From: Symsagittifera roscoffensis
Taxonomy: Eukaryota; Xenacoelomorpha; Acoela; Convolutidae
Assembly: GCF_963678635.1 (NCBI RefSeq)
Contig: NC_087069.1
Location: forward strand, 32,203,710-32,267,709
Length of the DNA: 64,000 nt
Direction: 5' to 3'
The notes beneath the pieces are model-generated. The model made no database searches. It was not told where the DNA came from and was given only the letters and a program-made list of their open reading frames with translations. This document shows positions 47,001 through 59,892 of this stretch, piece after piece. A program made the position numbers and the translations under genes. Position 1 is the first letter of the stretch, and every line of letters begins with the position of its first letter.

Positions 47001-48078
47001 TTCGATAATATTCGTAAAACTGTGGTTATTAGAATGAAATCGGCTGTCGAAGCATCAAGTAACTACAACATTGACGAAAGCAATAGCACAGAAACTAGTA
47101 AAAATAGTGAACACAATGCTAACGTCCTGCCTTTTAGTCAAAAATCAGAAGAAATCTACCGTATGGCGAGCATATCGAATAACCAGAAGTATGTAAAATT
47201 GTCGCCAAAAGACTTCTTGAATATTGACCAGTCGTTGAAAACAGACAAACGATTGACAAAGATGGAATGCACCGAAACTGCAACTTACACGCCAAAACCA
47301 AAAAAGGAAAATACAGATGAAAAAATGATAAGTCAACAAGTAGAGAACAACAAGATTTCTTCAGATTCAAACAGTGATGTACCCAAACCACGGAAGCTAA
47401 TTGTTCTTTCAAAAAAGGACGATTTTGCTAAAATTGCTAGAAAACAGAGCTCAATTCCAGTTGGTTTGAGCAACCAAGATTTGATTAAAATGCAGAAAGA
47501 TAGTATGGTTAGTGCGCTTGATCAATCTATGGCATGTGATGAAACTTTTGACCATAGTGGGTACACTTTCGGAGGGGTTCATCCTCAAGTCAGCTCATCG
47601 TCGGGAAAAAGTTTGCAAACAACATTAGGCGAAACAGCAAATTTGGTTTCAATAGAGAAATCTTCAAAATCGATATCCAATTCTAGAGTTGCGGCTCGTG
47701 AAAAAGTAGAGAAGTCGGGAAAGCTTCGTCACCAAGAATGGCCCAATTACAAAATTGCTGAGGAATCGTTACCTGCTCAAAAACCGGCTGTTGGTAAAGC
47801 AGTTACACTGAGCGAAGTTGCCAGAGCTATTTCTCAGAAATGGCGTGAACAAAAAACTTCGCGAGAAGAGTACAACCAAGCAGTGATTAGAAGTCATTTT
47901 CTCAAGTCGAAAATGCACGCCAGTTCGCTTCAAAGAATGAAACCTTCTGAATTTGCCCAAAAATCAAAAGCATCGACCAAATTGGATGCTGATGAGGATG
48001 TAATGGCTGTTGCCCAGAAGCCGATAGTAATCTACAGAAACATATCTGGGGCTACTAGCACAAGCAGTGTTTTACATG
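44061..48078 (+). CDS. Gene 2, 4-kb exon of an MGA-domain-like nuclear protein
   Basis: The ATG at 44061 is the first after an in-frame TAA (44055); ATGs at 44091 and 44139 are alternatives, and an upstream exon is not excluded. The frame runs 1339 codons to ACATG/GTAAGT, a strong donor; frame beyond it is intron. Residues 30-95 form a compact segment (SLYDYLIVKVSSELKAKQLL). Residues 304-339 hold eight Cys (304, 309, 313, 315, 328, 333, 337, 339) with FCNMGCVC and CVFHCSC, matching the conserved domain of MGA (MAX gene-associated) proteins. The rest is Ser/Lys/Glu-rich and disordered, with basic blocks (about 430-640), an acidic stretch (about 650-665), a second ordered segment (about 915-1000, TYVYLNGNRVEIFSNCNW) and a helical one (about 1250-1300, LSEVARAISQKWREQ). 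No T-box or bHLH is encoded here. Probable chromatin or transcription factor. Confidence 0.85.
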
Positions 48079-50475
48079 GTAAGTTTAAATTTCAGCTGAT
48101 ATGTACACCAGCAAACGCTTTTGCTAATTTACGAGGTCACCTTTTTCAAGTCTAAGTCGCACATTTTTGTGAGTGTTTTTGCAGCTTCTGCATACAAATT
48201 AAAACTTAAATTACAATCAGAGCTGATGAGGCTAATACAGATTATTTATAGCGACTTTCGAAAAAAGTGACGGAATATTTGTGTTCGTTCTATTTTTTAT
48301 GCAGACAAATTTCGAATCGTTAACTTAACGTTTGTTGCAGAGTTTGTGATACCATCTGAGCCATGAGATCAAACGTTAAATCGAGCTATCTGTTATTTTT
48401 TTTCTTACTTGAAGAGAATGTATCATTTTGTTCTTAAACATGGCGTGTGGGGTACACTTTTCAAAAGAAATCTAAAAAAATCAATTTTTAATTTTTCTAC
48501 TTGAAATTTTTTCTATCTTTTTTTTATCATTTTAACTTGACCAAAAATTAAAATTGTTGGTCAAAAGTGAAATTGAATAATGAAAGCATGCGGTTCACTT
48601 AAGTCCACTGGCACTGTCTGTGATAGTTTTCCTTTTGTAATTGAAGTGCAACTTGGCCTCTGTGTTCAATTTCTTTTCAATAGCTGGTCTGAGAACATCA
48701 CGCTGGATTTCAGTTATTTAATGATTTTAAGCCCCAATAAGTATAAAAGCATCTTAAATAAATTCCAACTTTTTTGAGTTAAATAATTTAAATAATCTTA
48801 AGCGATGTGAATTTTTATCTATATAGGCCATGTGTTGGATATGTTTAATTGATTTTAGTCTGAAAAAAATGAGCTCTAATGATACAAGACTGCTCATATC
48901 AGTTTAAAGCCCTGATTTTTTCGAATTTTCCCATCAATTTAGACGGGTTAAAATACCAGTTTTTCAGAAACTATTTTTTAAATAATTAGTTTAAAAAATT
49001 GATTTCCCCACACGCTAGTTAAAATATCAAGTGATGTAATTAGCGTCGAACAATGCATCGTATGTTTAAAATAGCTTGTCCAAATCAAATTGGATCAGTT
49101 TTTGAGCCAGATGCTCATGTGTAAACCGCCGCTCATTCGTTATTAGTACGAAATATATCGCGCGTCAATTGTCTCAAATTGGCATTTTTCAAACAACCAT
49201 AACTTTAAGGAAAATTATTAAAAGAAGAATAATTTTTCAGTTTTGTGTAATTCAATTGCCCAAACTGAAAAAAAACAACTGAAGTTTAGCGAAAATGAAA
49301 GTTTAAAGGTTTGAAAATTGTTGAAAATGTTTTCTCATTTTTGATTGGTTGAAATTAAATAATTGCGTTCGGAACGTTCCAGTTGCAGATCAACTGGCTG
49401 TTCTAACAATACTTTATAATTCAATCCTTAGCTGAAAATTGAAACATCTTGTGCTGTTTATGAGAATTTTCAGTACTGAAAACAACTCTTAGTTTTTGAT
49501 TGAATGTTTTATTGATCCGACTTTCGGAGAAAGTGACTGAATGTTTGTGTTCAGGGTGGTTTTTTCTCCAGACAAATTTCGACTTAAAAACTAGCAATTT
49601 TAACGGGGTTTTCTTATATCAATCGAAAGGCATTGTTGTCCTGAGCTCAAACTTAAAAAGGCGGTTCACCTCTAATCAGTTTTCGTAAAATAATGGAGAT
49701 TTGAAGGCTGCCAATTTGGGACAAGTAAAGCGCTATTAACGCGTAAGGTAGATTTAATCCATGTTAAAAATCTTTCCAAACTGAATTTAGACATTTTTTC
49801 CCTGAAAATGTCATAAACTTTTTAAAACAAACGTTACTCCATCGACCTTAGAAAACCAGTCGGAACATTGAGGGATTTGCCCTGATACGAGCAGTGTCTT
49901 GTAATGGTTTCTTGAACAAAGTTTTCTATATTAGTTCGGCTAGATACTTTCAGATTGCCAAAATCATATATCAAAATTGAGGTCTTAGTCAAATGTGAAG
50001 AAAATGACTTGAAGCTTCGTTTGTTTTCTAGCGCTTTATTGAAAAAAAGAATTGTTAAGTTTATTTTGCACGAAAACTACGATTTTTTTAAAAGTTTGCA
50101 TTATTTCCTTTGTTTAAGGGAAGGCATTCTTCTATCAAGTAGCAAAAGTATAAAAGTCACAAAAAACTTGATCGACTTCTAATTTCGAAAATAGAATTTA
50201 GTTATCAGATTTCCCTGCAGAATAAAAATTATACCTATTGATTCAGTTTTCTCAAATTGGGTTAATTTTATTTAAAAAGCCCAATCATAATTTGGTCGTG
50301 AAATTCAAAGAGCTTTGAAGGCCTTATACATATTTTTTAAAAGTCGAAATTTAAGTTTTTTCAGAAAACAAATCAGTTTTTCTTTCTGTTTCCTTCCGTT
50401 CATTACTCTTCTCTAACTGTCGGTTGGCTATGTTTTTGGAGTTTTGCTTCCTCAGATCTAGACGGACTTTTTCAG
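48079..50475 (+). other. Gene 2 intron
   Basis: A 2.4-kb GT-AG intron. Positions 50100-50440 hold the second copy of the dispersed repeat also seen at 6700-7010. Short ORFs at 48580-48777, 49500-49688 and 49955-50182 have no recognisable features. Confidence 0.7.
50100..50440 (+). repeat. Dispersed repeat, copy 2
   Basis: Partner of 6700-7010, in the same orientation with respect to the downstream exon. Shared words include GACTTCTAATTTC, ATCAGATTTCCC, CTCAAATTGGGTTAAT and AATTCAAAGAGCTT. Confidence 0.7.
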
Positions 50476-50532
50476 ATCAGAAGAAGACAGTGATCGATTT
50501 ACTCAGTGGACAGACATCTGTGACTAGCCCAG
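50476..50532 (+). CDS. Gene 2, second exon
   Basis: The acceptor GACTTTTTCAG is followed by 57 open bases and the donor CCCAG/GTAAAT. Entry and exit are both phase 1, exactly as required by the first exon. The join gives HDQKKTVIDLLSGQTSVTSPG across the border. Its G+C content exceeds that of the intron. It is short and was found by phase and splice-site fit, so transcript evidence would be needed for certainty. Later exons are not seen; the following 13 kb is repeats and a retroelement, so the 3' part lies beyond the window or was missed. Confidence 0.65.
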
Positions 50533-51958
50533 GTAAATAAATAATTGTTGTTAGTAACCAGTTAGATTTTGTGATTATGTCTGTATTGATTTCTTGCTCC
50601 ATAGCAAGTTCTCCTTGACCATCAATCCCTTATTCGAAACGAAACCGAAAACCATATCTAAACTTTACCATAAATTGCCTTCAATTATGTTGCTGTGAAA
50701 TTTAGGTCAGTTTCTTTTTCAGATCCGAAGCATTAGGAAGTTCATCTCCGAAAAAATTGCTTCGAAATTAATCAATTGAAAACAAGAAAAACGAAAACAG
50801 GTTCTATCGAATGAGCGTTACCTTGCACTCGATTCAGAATTGGAAGGAAATTTGCGGAAAACATTGACTGAAACATATGCTATTTGATTTTGCTAACAAG
50901 CGTAATTTTAAGCCTATCGTCAAAACTGTTTGCGTAGAAGTTCTGATCTTAGTTGAAATATGTCGATTAAATGAAAGAATTGAAAGTTAATTTAAAACAG
51001 TCATCAGATTAGCCTAATCGGTGCTTAAATGGTAGAATAATTTGCTTTGCTTTGGTTTTCTATCATTTCAAAACCATTTTGAAAAAAAAAATGGATGAAA
51101 AACGATTGATTGCCATTTCGCGATGTAAAATTGTGTTGTGAAGTCCCATAAAGTTCAAGTTTTAAATTATTTTGATTTATTACCGGAATAGTTCATCTAT
51201 TTATAGCTGGTCTAATTTATACAGTACATTGTCTGTGTCGTGTTAAATAAGCAATTGTTTCATAAAAACGTTTATATAAAAACCTTGTTTTTCAAATAAC
51301 TCCGCATATGACAATGAAAGTGTCGACTTTACAGTTTCCTTTGTAGCCGTAGTTTAAGTAGCGTTTAAGGAAGCTTACAATTTATAGGGCTAATATTTAT
51401 AGTTTTCATACATATCAACCAGAAAGTTTTGGAACCGATAATTGCGTTATATACCGGACCTACAGTAGCAATATTTTGCGATTTTATTAATGAAATTAAA
51501 TTTACCTCAAGCGTTTGAAGCCCAAATCAAAACACCGCTCTGACAAAAACTTCTAAAACTCTTACTGAAGCACCTGATTAGTGATCACAAGAAACTGCAA
51601 AGTTTTAAAAATGTTTTGAATAGTTTTTTTTTGTTTAAATCTGGGCGTCGATCGAGATAGTGTTTTAAAAGTAGTTTTTGGAATTTTTTAGCGAAATTTT
51701 GGAAATCAGAAGAGTTGAAAAATCAAAAAGTTTCCGCAAAAAGGTTTGAAAAATTTCTGAATTTTTTTTCGTTATTCTAGTCATTTTTCAATTTCCATTT
51801 TTTCCTTTATTTTCGTTCAGATTTTTTTTTATTACAACATGGTGGTCGGAAAATTTTGTGCTACTTGCACAGTAACCGGATATCATTGTTTTTTCTGTTT
51901 TTGGCTCAACTGGGGTGTCTACCCAAGTATTTGCGGCTTTTTAGCTGTGGTGATGGGT

Positions 51959-52099
51959 TAGTAATTGTGGTGGCTGTTTTTCTCAACTAATTTTCTGAAA
52001 GTGACATTTTGATTTTTCTACAAAACGTTATTTTTGTTTTAAGAAATCAGAATGTCATTTTCAGAAAAATAGTTGAGAAAACAACCACCACAGTTACTA
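51959..52099. repeat. Inverted repeat, arms about 55 bp
   Basis: Arms 51959-52015 and 52045-52099 pair with about six mismatches around a 29-base loop; the inner words are CTCAACTAATTTTCTGAAA and TTTTCAGAAAAATAGTTGAG. A half copy of it, without the second arm, lies at 52578-52632. Confidence 0.75.
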
Positions 52100-52949
52100 A
52101 AATTTGAGTTGTTTAGTAATTGCAATAGCTTATTTAAGCTTAAATTTATATTAAGCCGTGGAAACTTAGTTTTACTCAAGTAAAGATAGTTTTTGGAGAT
52201 TTAAGCGCAATTTTGGGAATAAAAAAATGACAAATCAAAAAATTTCCGCAAAAAGAATTTTTTCAATTTTTTTTTGTTTTGCTCAATCTTCAAAAACTGT
52301 TTTTTTTTTTGTTTTGCTCAATCTTCAAAATAGATCAATCTTCAAAAACTGTTTTTAAATTGATCTGTTTTACGCTGGCTCAAATATGCCGAAGTTCCTA
52401 TTTTTTCGTTCAGATTTTTTTTATTGCAGCATGCATAAAAACGACACCAATTTGAGAAAACATTGTTGAACATCCTGTGCTACTTGCACAATAACCGGCT
52501 ATCCTTGTTTTTTTTCTGTTTTAACTTCAACTGGGTGTCTACCGAAGTATTTTCGGCCTATTAGCTATGTTGATGGGTTAGAAATTGTGATGGTTGATTT
52601 CTTCAACTATTTTTCTGTAAATTATATTTTGTTTGCTTTAAAAAGTTTTTGTTTCGTTGTAAATGATTCGGGTCCATTTCAATTCACTTGCAATACTATG
52701 CTATCATTTTTCAGAAAACAAATTTCATTTTTGAGATTCAAAATTTCATGTTTGAGATTTTTTTAATGTATCTGGTATCTCAGGAAAATCACAGAAACTT
52801 TTGTTTTGTTCTCTTATAATGGTGAAAATAATGATAATGATTCTAACCAAAAATTAAATCGATTATCAGTTGTTTATCGAATATCAGATTCCAAAACACG
52901 CATTTGAGTGCCCTAGTTTTGGTTTTTTGATTCGAGCTGAATTAATCGT

Positions 52950-53345
52950 ATATGAGAAATTTTTAAGCCTGGAGAAAGAGTTAACGCTTAAAAGATTGGC
53001 CCTTTTCAATACTATGCTAACAAACTCGATAAAGGAGTATCAGCTTATGTCAATTAAACCTTAGTTAGGAAACCTCTAGAAATTTGAGTCAACCAGAGAA
53101 CTAAAAAAAACAAGTTATATGTTTGTACCGAAAGTATCTTGAATGTTTTTGGGAGTTTGTTACGCCTGGATAAAGGGTTAACGATTAGGAGTTAGCGATT
53201 AAAAGATTGGCCGATTTAATTACTATGCTAAACAACATGATAAATAGAGTATCATTTTACGTTGAATAAATAGTAACTAAAAAAATTCTTGAAACTTGTG
53301 TCAACCAGAGAAATAAACAAAAAAAAACAAATTATATGTTTTTTC
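52950..53345. repeat. Direct repeat of about 200 bp
   Basis: Two copies share AGATTGGCC, ACTATGCTAA, GTCAACCAGAGAA and TTATATGTTT in order, starting near 52965 and 53170. Diverged by roughly 20%. Confidence 0.65.
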
Positions 53346-54574
53346 CTTTGAGACTAAAATTACTTTAGCTTCAATTGCTTTCGAGTTTCGAGAGAAAATC
53401 AAATTTTGCAAAAATAGGTTCAGAGAAAATATGGATTGCTCAAAATGGAAGATTGGTTTCAGAAAAAAATCGCGAAATTTGTAGACAAAATTGGATTCTT
53501 GAATGCTTCAGTAAACAAGTTAATACAAAATTTTAAAAAATGACCAGGAAAACTTACGTGTTTTTCTATGGACTAGATTGATTTTTTTGTTCTGTCTGAT
53601 TAAAACTACCATAAAATATGCCTCTGATGATCAAATTTTTTGTTGTTAAAAGCACTTCAAGGCTTGTTTCGGATTCCAAAAGCAATTCTCTTACAACCAT
53701 CTCAGTTACGAGAATAATTGGTCTCGAGTCAGTTTTTTAGACTAATTAAAAAAACCATAAGGTGAGTGATCGAACTCGCAATTTGATATTACTCATGTTT
53801 TCATATTATTTCACTTTTTTTCCATACTGAAAAAAAAATTAAAAATAAATGAAATTTAGCAAATCTTCAAGATCCTTAAAAGTCTTTCAATTGTAGCTGG
53901 AATATCAAATATTTTTTTAAAATTTCAGCAATTAAAAAACCTCCTACATTTATAGAAAAGTTTATTGATGTTTATGTTTCCTTAAGATCCAAATTCATTT
54001 AGGTTCTCTTAGAAGTTCAGCTCTCAGGTCATTTCTTAAGACCTAAAAAAATCTTTCAAAACCAATCAGTTCAAAACAAGAAAAAAACCAAATTCGCTGA
54101 ATTGTCAGAAACTTTGCGCAAAAAACTTTTTGCAGAAATTTTGAGCAGTTAAACTGATTGAAACACCTGCCATGAGTTTGCTCACATTCTTGACTGCTTC
54201 ATTTTGCTTGTATGTAGGCTATTTCTGATTTTACTTTTTCTATTTGTCGATTAGAAAATACAATTAATTTTTCGTTTAATACCCTCATCAGATTAGCTTA
54301 ATTTGTTTTTTAAAATTGTTTTAAAATCAGTGAAAATGATGAAGTCGCCTAAAATTTAAATTCAAAATTAATTTCCATTTTGACCACCCAGTTATAACTG
54401 ATCTAAATGGTGCGTTACAATAACTGTGTTGTCTTAAATTAGCAATTGTTTTATCTCATTAAAAAGTTTATAAAAATTTGTTTCGCAATGTTGAAATTAC
54501 AGCTTCTTTTTTGCCGCTTCAATTTAAGTAGCGTTTACTGAAACCAGATTCAATACTTACCAGCTTTAACTACA

Positions 54575-54798
54575 GGTCATTTTGACTTTTTTTAATGAGC
54601 CAAGAATTACACTGAAACTACATTTTAACGGATGAAAATGAAAATTTCGGAGAAACAATTGCACCATATTAATTCTGATGAAGTTCTGAGCAACTGTTGT
54701 TCTCTTCTTTTTATGTCTTATATTACCCCAATTTGAGAAAAATGTGTTTGAAAATTCAAGTTTCGTTCGTTTTGTCCGGATAATTTAAATCAGCACTG
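54575..54798. mobile_element. TIR transposon, unit 1 (left half deleted)
   Basis: Right half only, ending AATTTAAATCAGCACTG before TA. The left end is missing and replaced by an abrupt join at CTTTAACTA/CAGGTCATT. Confidence 0.8.
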
Positions 54799-55677
54799 TA
54801 CTACTACTATAGGTTTAAAACTATGAGGCTTAATACTATTACCATTTTGAAACTGTTACCAGTTTTATTACTTTTAGCTATTATGTCAAGCAGAAATTCT
54901 ACAGAAAAAAAACTATTTGTTATAATTGTTGTCATAAATACGTACAGCGAGATGGTGTTTTGAAGTTCAAATAGCTTAGTTGCTCACCATGCCTGAAAAT
55001 GCTCTGATAATAAGTGAAAAATCAGTTCGACAGTTCTTCATATTTGCGCTTTTTGTTTTTTTTATTTGTTGCGTATAGAATGTATTACTCTATAAATTTG
55101 AAAATTAGTTTATAATGGCGTCCAAGTGGCTTTAGAAAAACTTGAACTCAATCACTCAAAATAGGTGTCGTAATTAGCACCAACGGGGACTCTTTGAACA
55201 GTTACTAGGGTCGAATACCTAAGAGAAGGGCATCTTTCCCTAATCTTCCCCAAAAATCGCTCCCGGTAGAAATCAGGTCAGCCAATTCACTAGACTCTTT
55301 TTCATTTTGCTTATATGTAACCTATTTCTGATTTTACTTGTTCTATTTGTCAATTGGAAAATACAATTGAATTTTCGTTTATTACATTCATCAGATCAGC
55401 TTAATTTGTTTTTTAAAATTTTTTTAAAATCAGCGAAAATGATGAAGTCGCCTAAAATTGAAGTTCAGAACTAATTTCCATTTTGACCACCCAGTTATAA
55501 CTGATCTAAATGGTGCGTTACAATAACTGTGTTGTCTTAAAAGAGCAATTGTTTTATCTCATGAAAAAGTTTATAAAAATTTGTTTCGCAATGTTGAAAT
55601 TACAGCTTCTTTTTTGCCGCTTCAATTTAAGTAGCGTTTACTGAAACCAGATTCAATACTTACCAGCTTTAACTACA

Positions 55678-55901
55678 GGTCATTTTGACTTTTTTTAATG
55701 AGCCAAGAATTACACTGAAACTACATTTTAACGGATGAAAATGAAAATTTCGGAGAAACAATTGCACCATATTAATTCTGATGAAGTTCTGAGCAACTGT
55801 TGTTCTCTTCTTTTTATGTCTTATATTACCCCAATTTGAGAAAAATGTGTTTGAAAATTCAAGTTTCGTTCGTTTTGTCCGGATAATTTAAATCAGCACT
55901 G
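55678..55901. mobile_element. TIR transposon, unit 2 (left half deleted)
   Basis: Same deletion join as in unit 1, so the deletion preceded the duplication that made units 1 and 2. Confidence 0.8.
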
Positions 55902-56825
55902 TACTACTACTATAGGTTTAAAACTATGAGGCTTAATACTATTACCATTTTGAAACTGTTACCAGTTTTATTACTTTTAGCTATTATGTCAAGCAGAAAT
56001 TCTACAGAAAAAAAACTATTTGTTATAATTGTTGTCATAAATACGTACAGCGAGATGGTGTTTTGAAGTTCAAATAGCTTAGTTGCTCACCATGCCTGAA
56101 AATGCTCTGATAATAAGTGAAAAATCAGTTCGACAGTTCTTCATATTTGCGCTTTTTGTTTTTTTTATTTGTTGCGTATAGAATGTATTACTCTATAAAT
56201 TTGAAAATTAGTTTATAATGGCGTCCAAGTGGCTTTAGAAAAACTTGAACTCAATCACTCAAAATAGGTGTCGTAATTAGCACCAACGGGGACTCTTTGA
56301 ACAGTTACTAGGGTCGAATACCTAAGAGAAGGGCATCTTTCCCTAATCTTCCCCAAAAATCGCTCCCGGTAGAAATCAGGTCAGCCAATTCACTAGACTC
56401 TTTTTCATTTTGCTTATATGTAACCTATTTCTGATTTTACTTGTTCTATTTGTCAATTGGAAAATACAATTGAATTTTCGTTTATTACATTCATCAGATC
56501 AGCTTAATTTGTTTTTTAAAATTTTTTTAAAATCAGCGAAAATGATGAAGTCGCCTAAAATTGAAGTTCAGAACTAATTTCCATTTTGACCACCCAGTTA
56601 TAACTGATCTAAATGGTGCGTTACAATAACTGTGTTGTCTTAAAAGAGCAATTGTTTTATCTCATGAAAAAGTATTTGTGAATTTTGTTTCGCAATGTTG
56701 ATTTTACAGCCTCTTTTTTGCCGCTTCAATTTAAGTAGCGTTTATTGAAACCAGATTCAAAACTTACCAGCTTTAACTACTATCAGGTTTATTACTATGA
56801 GGTGATAGTTTTACTATAGCTAATA

Positions 56826-57231
56826 CAGTGCTGATTTAAATTAACCGGACAAAAAGAACAAATGTTGAAACTTCAAACGCATTTATCTCAAATTGGGTTA
56901 ACATTAGACAAAAAGTGAAGGGACAAAAATTGCTTAGAATTTCATCAGAATTTTTATAAAGCTCTTTTTCCTCTAAAATTCTCAACCAAAAAATTTACCC
57001 CAAAAATGGGTCATTTTGATTTTTTTAATGAGTCAAGAATTACACTGAAACTACATTTTAATAGATGAAAATGAAAATTTCGGAGAAAAAATTGCACCAT
57101 ATTAATTCCGATGAAGTTCTGAGCAACTGTTGTTCTCTTCTTTTTATGTCTTATATTAACCCAATTTGAAAAAAATGTGTTTGAAAATTCAAGTTTTGTT
57201 CGTTTTGCCCGGATAATTTAAATCAGCACTG
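56826..57231. mobile_element. TIR transposon, unit 3, both ends present
   Basis: A 406-bp copy starting CAGTGCTGATTTAAATTA after TA and ending with the reverse complement before TA. The halves are imperfect mirror images. It is shorter than the 732-bp copy at 12581 because the centre is missing. Confidence 0.85.
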
Positions 57232-58155
57232 TACTACTACTATAGGTTTAATACAATGAGGCTTAATACTACTACCATTTTGAAACTGTTACCAGTTTTA
57301 TTACGTTTAGCTATTGTGTCGAGCAGAAACTCTACAGAAAAAAAAATAATTTGTTGTAATCGTTGTCAAAAATACGTACAGCGAGATAGTGTTTTGAAGT
57401 TCAAGTAGCTTAGTTGCTCACCATGCCTGAAAATGCTCTGATAACAAGTGAAAAATCAGTTCGACAGTTTTTCATAATTGCGCTTTTTGTTTTCAATTTG
57501 TGGCGCATAGATTGTATTACTCTATAAATTTGGAAATTAGTTTATAATGGCGTCCAAGTGCCTATAGAAAAACTTGAACTCAATCACTCAAAATAGGTGT
57601 CGTAATTAGCACCAACGGGGACTCTTTGAACAGTTACTAGGGTCGAATACCTAAGAGAAGGGCATCTTTCCCTAATCTTCCCCAAAAATCGCTCCTGGTA
57701 GAAATCAGGACAGCCAATTCACTAGACTCTTTTTCATTTTGCTTATATGTAACCTATTTCTGATTTTACTTGTTCTATTTGTCAATTAGAAAATACAATT
57801 GAATTTTTGTTTATTACATTCACCAGATCAGCTTAATTTGCTTTTTAAAATTTTTTTAAAATCAGCGAAAATGATGAAGTCGCCTAAAATTGAAGTTCAA
57901 AACTAATTTCCATTTTGACCACCCAGTTATAACTGATCTAAATGGTGCGTTACAATATTTGTGTTGTCTTAAAAGGACAATTGTTTTATCTCATGAAAAA
58001 GTATTTGTGAATTTTTTTTTCGCAATGATGATTTTACAGCCTCTTTTTTGCCGCTTCAATTTAAGTAGCGTTTATTGAAACCAGATTCAAAACTTACCAG
58101 CTTTAACTATTATCAGGTTTATTACTATGAGGTGATAGTTTTACTATAGCTAATA

Positions 58156-58562
58156 CAGTGCTGATTTAAATTAACCGGACAAAAAGAACAGATGTTGAAA
58201 CTTCAAACGCATTTATCTCAAATTGGGTTAACATTAGACAAAAAGTGAAGAGACAAAAGTTGCTTAGAATTTCATCAGAATTATTATAAAGCTCTTTTTC
58301 CTTTGAAATTCTCAACCAAACAATTTACCCCAAAAATGGGTCATTTTGATTTTTTTTAATGAGTCAAGAATTACACTGAAACTACCTTTTAATAGATGAA
58401 AATGAAAATTTCGGAGAAAAAATTGCACCATATTAATTCTGATGAAGTTCTGAGCAACTGTTGTTCTCTTCTTTTTATGTCTTATATTAACCCAATTTGA
58501 AAAAAATGTGTTTGAAAATTCAAGTTTTGTTCGTTTTGCCCGGATAATTTGAATCAATACTG
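58156..58562. mobile_element. TIR transposon, unit 4, both ends present
   Basis: Like the unit 3 copy, but the right terminus has changed to ATTTGAATCAATACTG. Confidence 0.8.
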
Positions 58563-59485
58563 TACTACTATTATAGGTTTAATACAATGAGGCTTAATAC
58601 TATTACCATTTTGAAACTGTTACCAGGTTTATTACGTTTAGCTATTGTGTCGAGCAGAAACTCTACAGAAAAAAAAATAATTTGTTGTAATCGTTGTCAA
58701 AAATACGTAAAGCGAGATAGTGTTTTGAAGTTCAAGTAGCTTAGTTGCTCATCATGCCTGAAAATGCTCTGATAATAAGTGAAAAATGAGTTCGACAGTT
58801 TTTCATAATTGCCCTTTTTGTTTCCATTTGTGGCGCATAGATTGTATTACTCTATAAATTTGGAAATTAGTTTATAATGGCGTCCAAGTGCCTATAGAAA
58901 AACTTGAACTCAATCACTCAAAATAGGTGTCGTAATTAGCACCAACGGGGACTCTTTGAACAGTTACTAGGGTCGAATACCTAAGAGAAGGGCATCTTTC
59001 CCTAATCTTCCCCAAAAATCGCTCCTGGTAGAAATCAGGACAGCCAATTCACTAGACTCTTTTTCATTTTGCTTATATGTAACCTATTTCTGATTTTACT
59101 TGTTCTATTTGTCAATTAGAAAATACAATTGAATTTTCGTTTATTACATTCACCAGATCAGCTTAATTTGCTTTTTAAAATTTTTTTAAAATCAGCGAAA
59201 ATGATGAAGTCGCCTAAAATTGAAGTTCAAAACTAATTTCCATTTTGACCACCCAGTTATAACTGATCTAAATGGTGCGTTACAATATTTGTGTTGTCTT
59301 AAAAGGACAATTGTTTTATCTCATGAAAAAGTATTTGTGAATTTTTTTTTCGCAATGATGATTTTACAGCCTCTTTTTTGCCGCTTCAATTTAAGTAGCG
59401 TTTATTGAAACCAGATTCAAAACTTACCAGCTTTAACTATTATCAGGTTTATTACTATGAGGTGATAGTTTTACTATAGCTAATA

Positions 59486-59892
59486 CAGTGCTGATTTAAA
59501 TTAACCGGACAAAAAGAACAGATGTTGAAACTTCAAACGCATTTATCTCAAATTGGGTTAACATTAGACAAAAAGTGAAGAGACAAAAGTTGCTTAGAAT
59601 TTCATCAGAATTATTATAAAGCTCTTTTTCCTTTGAAATTCTCAACCAAACAATTTACCCCAAAAATGGGTCATTTTGATTTTTTTTAATGAGTCAAGAA
59701 TTACACTGAAACTACCTTTTAATAGATGAAAATGAAAATTTCGGAGAAAAAATTGCACCATATTAATTCTGATGAAGTTCTGAGCAACTGTTGTTCTCTT
59801 CTTTTTATGTCTTATATTAACCCAATTTGAGAAAAATGTGTTTGAAAATTCAAGTTTTGTTCGTTTTGCCCGGATAATTTAAATCAATACTG
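59486..59892. mobile_element. TIR transposon, unit 5, both ends present
   Basis: Almost identical to the unit 4 copy and shares its altered right end (AATCAATACTG). Confidence 0.8.

Larger units (their letters stand above)
50533..54179 (+). other. Region after gene 2 exon 2, probably intron
   Basis: No coding exon found. 50720-51400 is a distant relative of the unit of the tandem array at 54180-60385 (shared CATCAGATTAGC, AGCAATTGTTT and TTTAAGTAGCGTTTA). 51840-52100 and 52430-52640 are related to each other. 52950-53110 and 53155-53345 are a direct repeat of about 200 bp. Confidence 0.6.

Noticed and set aside
45278-47960. Several minus-strand and other-frame ORFs of 63-116 codons under the 4-kb gene 2 exon
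   Set aside because: They are shadows of the long coding frame and show no own start context, domain or splice logic.
48079-48155. The last 25 codons of the gene 2 open frame
   Set aside because: They follow a strong donor (ATG/GTAAGT), and the next exon joins in phase from 48078, so they are taken as intron.
57890-59408. Two identical 62-codon ORFs one array unit apart
   Set aside because: Identity is due to recent tandem copying; the frame is not kept in units 1-3.
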